Source: Candolleomyces eurysporus (taxonomy: Eukaryota; Basidiomycota; Agaricomycetes; Agaricales; Psathyrellaceae). Taken from it: a stretch of DNA of 64,000 nucleotides. Made by a program: the position numbers and the translations under genes. The notes beneath the pieces were generated by a model that saw only the letters and a list, made by a program, of their open reading frames with translations, was not told where the DNA came from and searched no databases. The stretch spans positions 47,843 to 111,842 of the forward strand of contig JANBPK010000743.1 in the NCBI GenBank assembly GCA_027579435.1, read 5' to 3'. This document shows positions 62,472-64,000 of the stretch, one piece after another; position 1 is the first letter of the stretch, and the number at the start of each line of letters is the position of its first letter.

Positions 62472-64000
62472 ATGTTCACCATCCTCACCCACTTTCGCAG
62501 CAGGAATCGCAACCACCCAGTCCCAACAGCGACTCTACCCTACGTTGGCTCAGAGCCACATATAGAGCTTGACGAGCTACCGACACCTTTAGCTGGCTTG
62601 CATGCAGAGACTGGGAGCTCGGACCCACCGACCCTTTGGCTTCCAAAGTTCACTGTGTACAGACTGGCCTTCAACGCTGTGACTGTTGGTCTGGGAACTG
62701 CCAAGTTTATGGCTTCCATTTCGAAGTCTAAATCTGGTTCATTTATAGCAATAACACTCGAGTGGGTCGGCGGCATTGTTGTCTTTCTCATGTGAGCGTT
62801 GTCTCCCACTTCTCCAGCAGCTTCTCTGAGCCTTTCGATTCACAATGATCCTATTAATAATTTGATTCACAGTGCGTATTTCCTGGGACAATATTACGAA
62901 GCCAAAGATACAGCCTGGCCTTACTGGTTCTTCAGGGCGGATGCCATGAACGGCGTTCGAAAACTCTTCCGGAGCATAGGCATCAAGATACCTCAGTATA
63001 ACACCGAACAACCCAACTTGGATTTTTTGATCAAGCCCAAGCACCCTCCAGTGACAGGATATCGTATTCTTGTGACCACAAGTGCAATTGCTTTCGGGTT
63101 GACCAAGGCCGCGTGCTCGTACGCTGGACAGGAGACGGCGCCTGACGCTGTCGAATTGGTTTATGGAGCTGTGATTGCACTGATGTAAGACCAGATATGT
63201 TTCTATGTTCGAGTTCTGCAGCGAGGCTGATGATACTTATGACAGAATCTATTGGCTCGGACTCTTTGAAGCAAGCGCTAATGAAGTCATGCCCTGGCTC
63301 TTCATCGCAGACTACTCTTCTCAAGGTATGTTCCAGCTGCTTTCGGTTGCTCAGAATACGCGCCAAGTGACGATAATTCATTCTCCATGATGTCCCAATG
63401 ATCACCATAAGTCCTCCCAGTTGTTTTCGGGACGGTCAAACTTTGTGGCCTCGCAACGGTTGGCCTCTTGAGCTACTTGCTGTATCTTGCACTTGGTGGC
63501 TTAATCTGCTGGTCATGGGAGCCTCCTTCACCGGACACCCAGGATCCACCTCTCTCGCCGTTGACATCCTACCTCGCTGTCATCTTCCTCCGGGTGTTTG
63601 CCCTCGTCTTCGCTATACCAGCCGGTTTTCTTGGTTTTGGAGGAGGGATCTTCGCTACGTATTTCATCTTATACTCTTTCAACAAGCGCTTTGTGTCGTG
63701 GATCTTCGGAATCAGGGCGCGTAAGTAGAGAGTACCAATTCCACGGCCCCAGACACGATCGCTGACTTAAAAAACATCCATCTTGGTTCTGATCATTATA
63801 GTATCTAGCCTGGCGGATGCCTTCTTATACACCCTGGCACATGCATGGATCCTACTAACGGTAGCCTTTTGGGTACTCCCAATTCTGCTCGTGCTGAGCG
63901 AAATANGGGAATCAATATTCACCGTGACCTCGCCAATGCGAATTTTTCTTCTCGTCTGTTCATTCGCCTCGTCGATCGCCGTCATCTTCGGACTATANTT
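62472..64000 (+). CDS. multi-pass membrane protein, second copy of the lineage-specific family (3' truncated by window)
   Basis: Exons 62472-62791, 62873-63184, 63246-63325, 63421-63720 and 63802 to the edge. The product parallels the 41643 gene: acidic/Pro N-terminus, PKFTVYRLAFNAVTVGLGTAK, EAKDTAWPYWFFRADAMNGV, GIKIPQYNTEQ, KPKHPPVTGYRI, YWLGLFEASANEVMPWLF, then several helices (LATVGLLSYLLYLALGGLI, FALVFAIPAGFLGFGGGIF, WILLTVAFWVLPILLVL). Intron positions are the same as in the other copy. The stop is beyond the window. Function unknown. Confidence 0.78.

Overview
The window looks like nuclear DNA of a filamentous basidiomycete, most likely an agaricomycete. Genes are split by many short GT-AG introns (mostly 45-75 nt). 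Two tRNA genes carry introns at the canonical position next to the anticodon. Typical agaricomycete families are present: BTB/POZ proteins, DUF6535-type membrane proteins, a CBM1-like module and a short mating-pheromone precursor ending in CVIA. Scattered single Ns and several homopolymer frameshifts, one of them inside a housekeeping gene, point to a draft consensus.

Layout. 0-12 kb: a partial GH15-type hydrolase (-), tRNA-Lys, a BTB protein (-), a GH2 beta-mannosidase (-), a relic of a multi-pass membrane protein (-), squalene monooxygenase ERG1 (+) and a dual-specificity phosphatase (-). 12-17 kb is gene-poor, with weak divergent repeats. 17.2-19.1 kb: complex I 51-kDa subunit (+). 19.6-37.4 kb: a tandemly duplicated multigene cassette. 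Each block has the same order and orientation: small membrane protein (+), DUF4139 protein (-), beta-sandwich/transmembrane protein (-), DUF6535-like protein (+), BTB protein (+). Decay is complementary. Block I has a dead DUF4139 gene and a dead BTB gene. Block II has a dead first membrane-protein gene but two tandem DUF4139 genes. Block I also carries two short MITE-like insertions missing from block II.

37.7-54 kb: flavin monooxygenase (-), an atypical Rho-family GTPase (-), a multi-pass membrane protein (+), tRNA-Ser (AGA), a secreted Cys-rich repeat protein with a CBM1-like insert (+), a cytochrome P450 (+), AFG2-type AAA+ ATPase (-) and, head to head with it, GPI transamidase subunit GPI16 (+). 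54-64 kb: a small Cys-rich protein (+), ATP synthase subunit f (ATP17, -), the pheromone precursor (+) and a second copy of the multi-pass membrane protein running off the right edge.

Conserved housekeeping genes (ERG1, NUO51, AFG2, GPI16, ATP17) are interleaved with fast-evolving lineage-specific families. No operon logic applies. The functional groupings worth noting are the repeated cassette, the pheromone gene, and the dispersed membrane-protein family (copies at 7.5, 41.6 and 62.5 kb).
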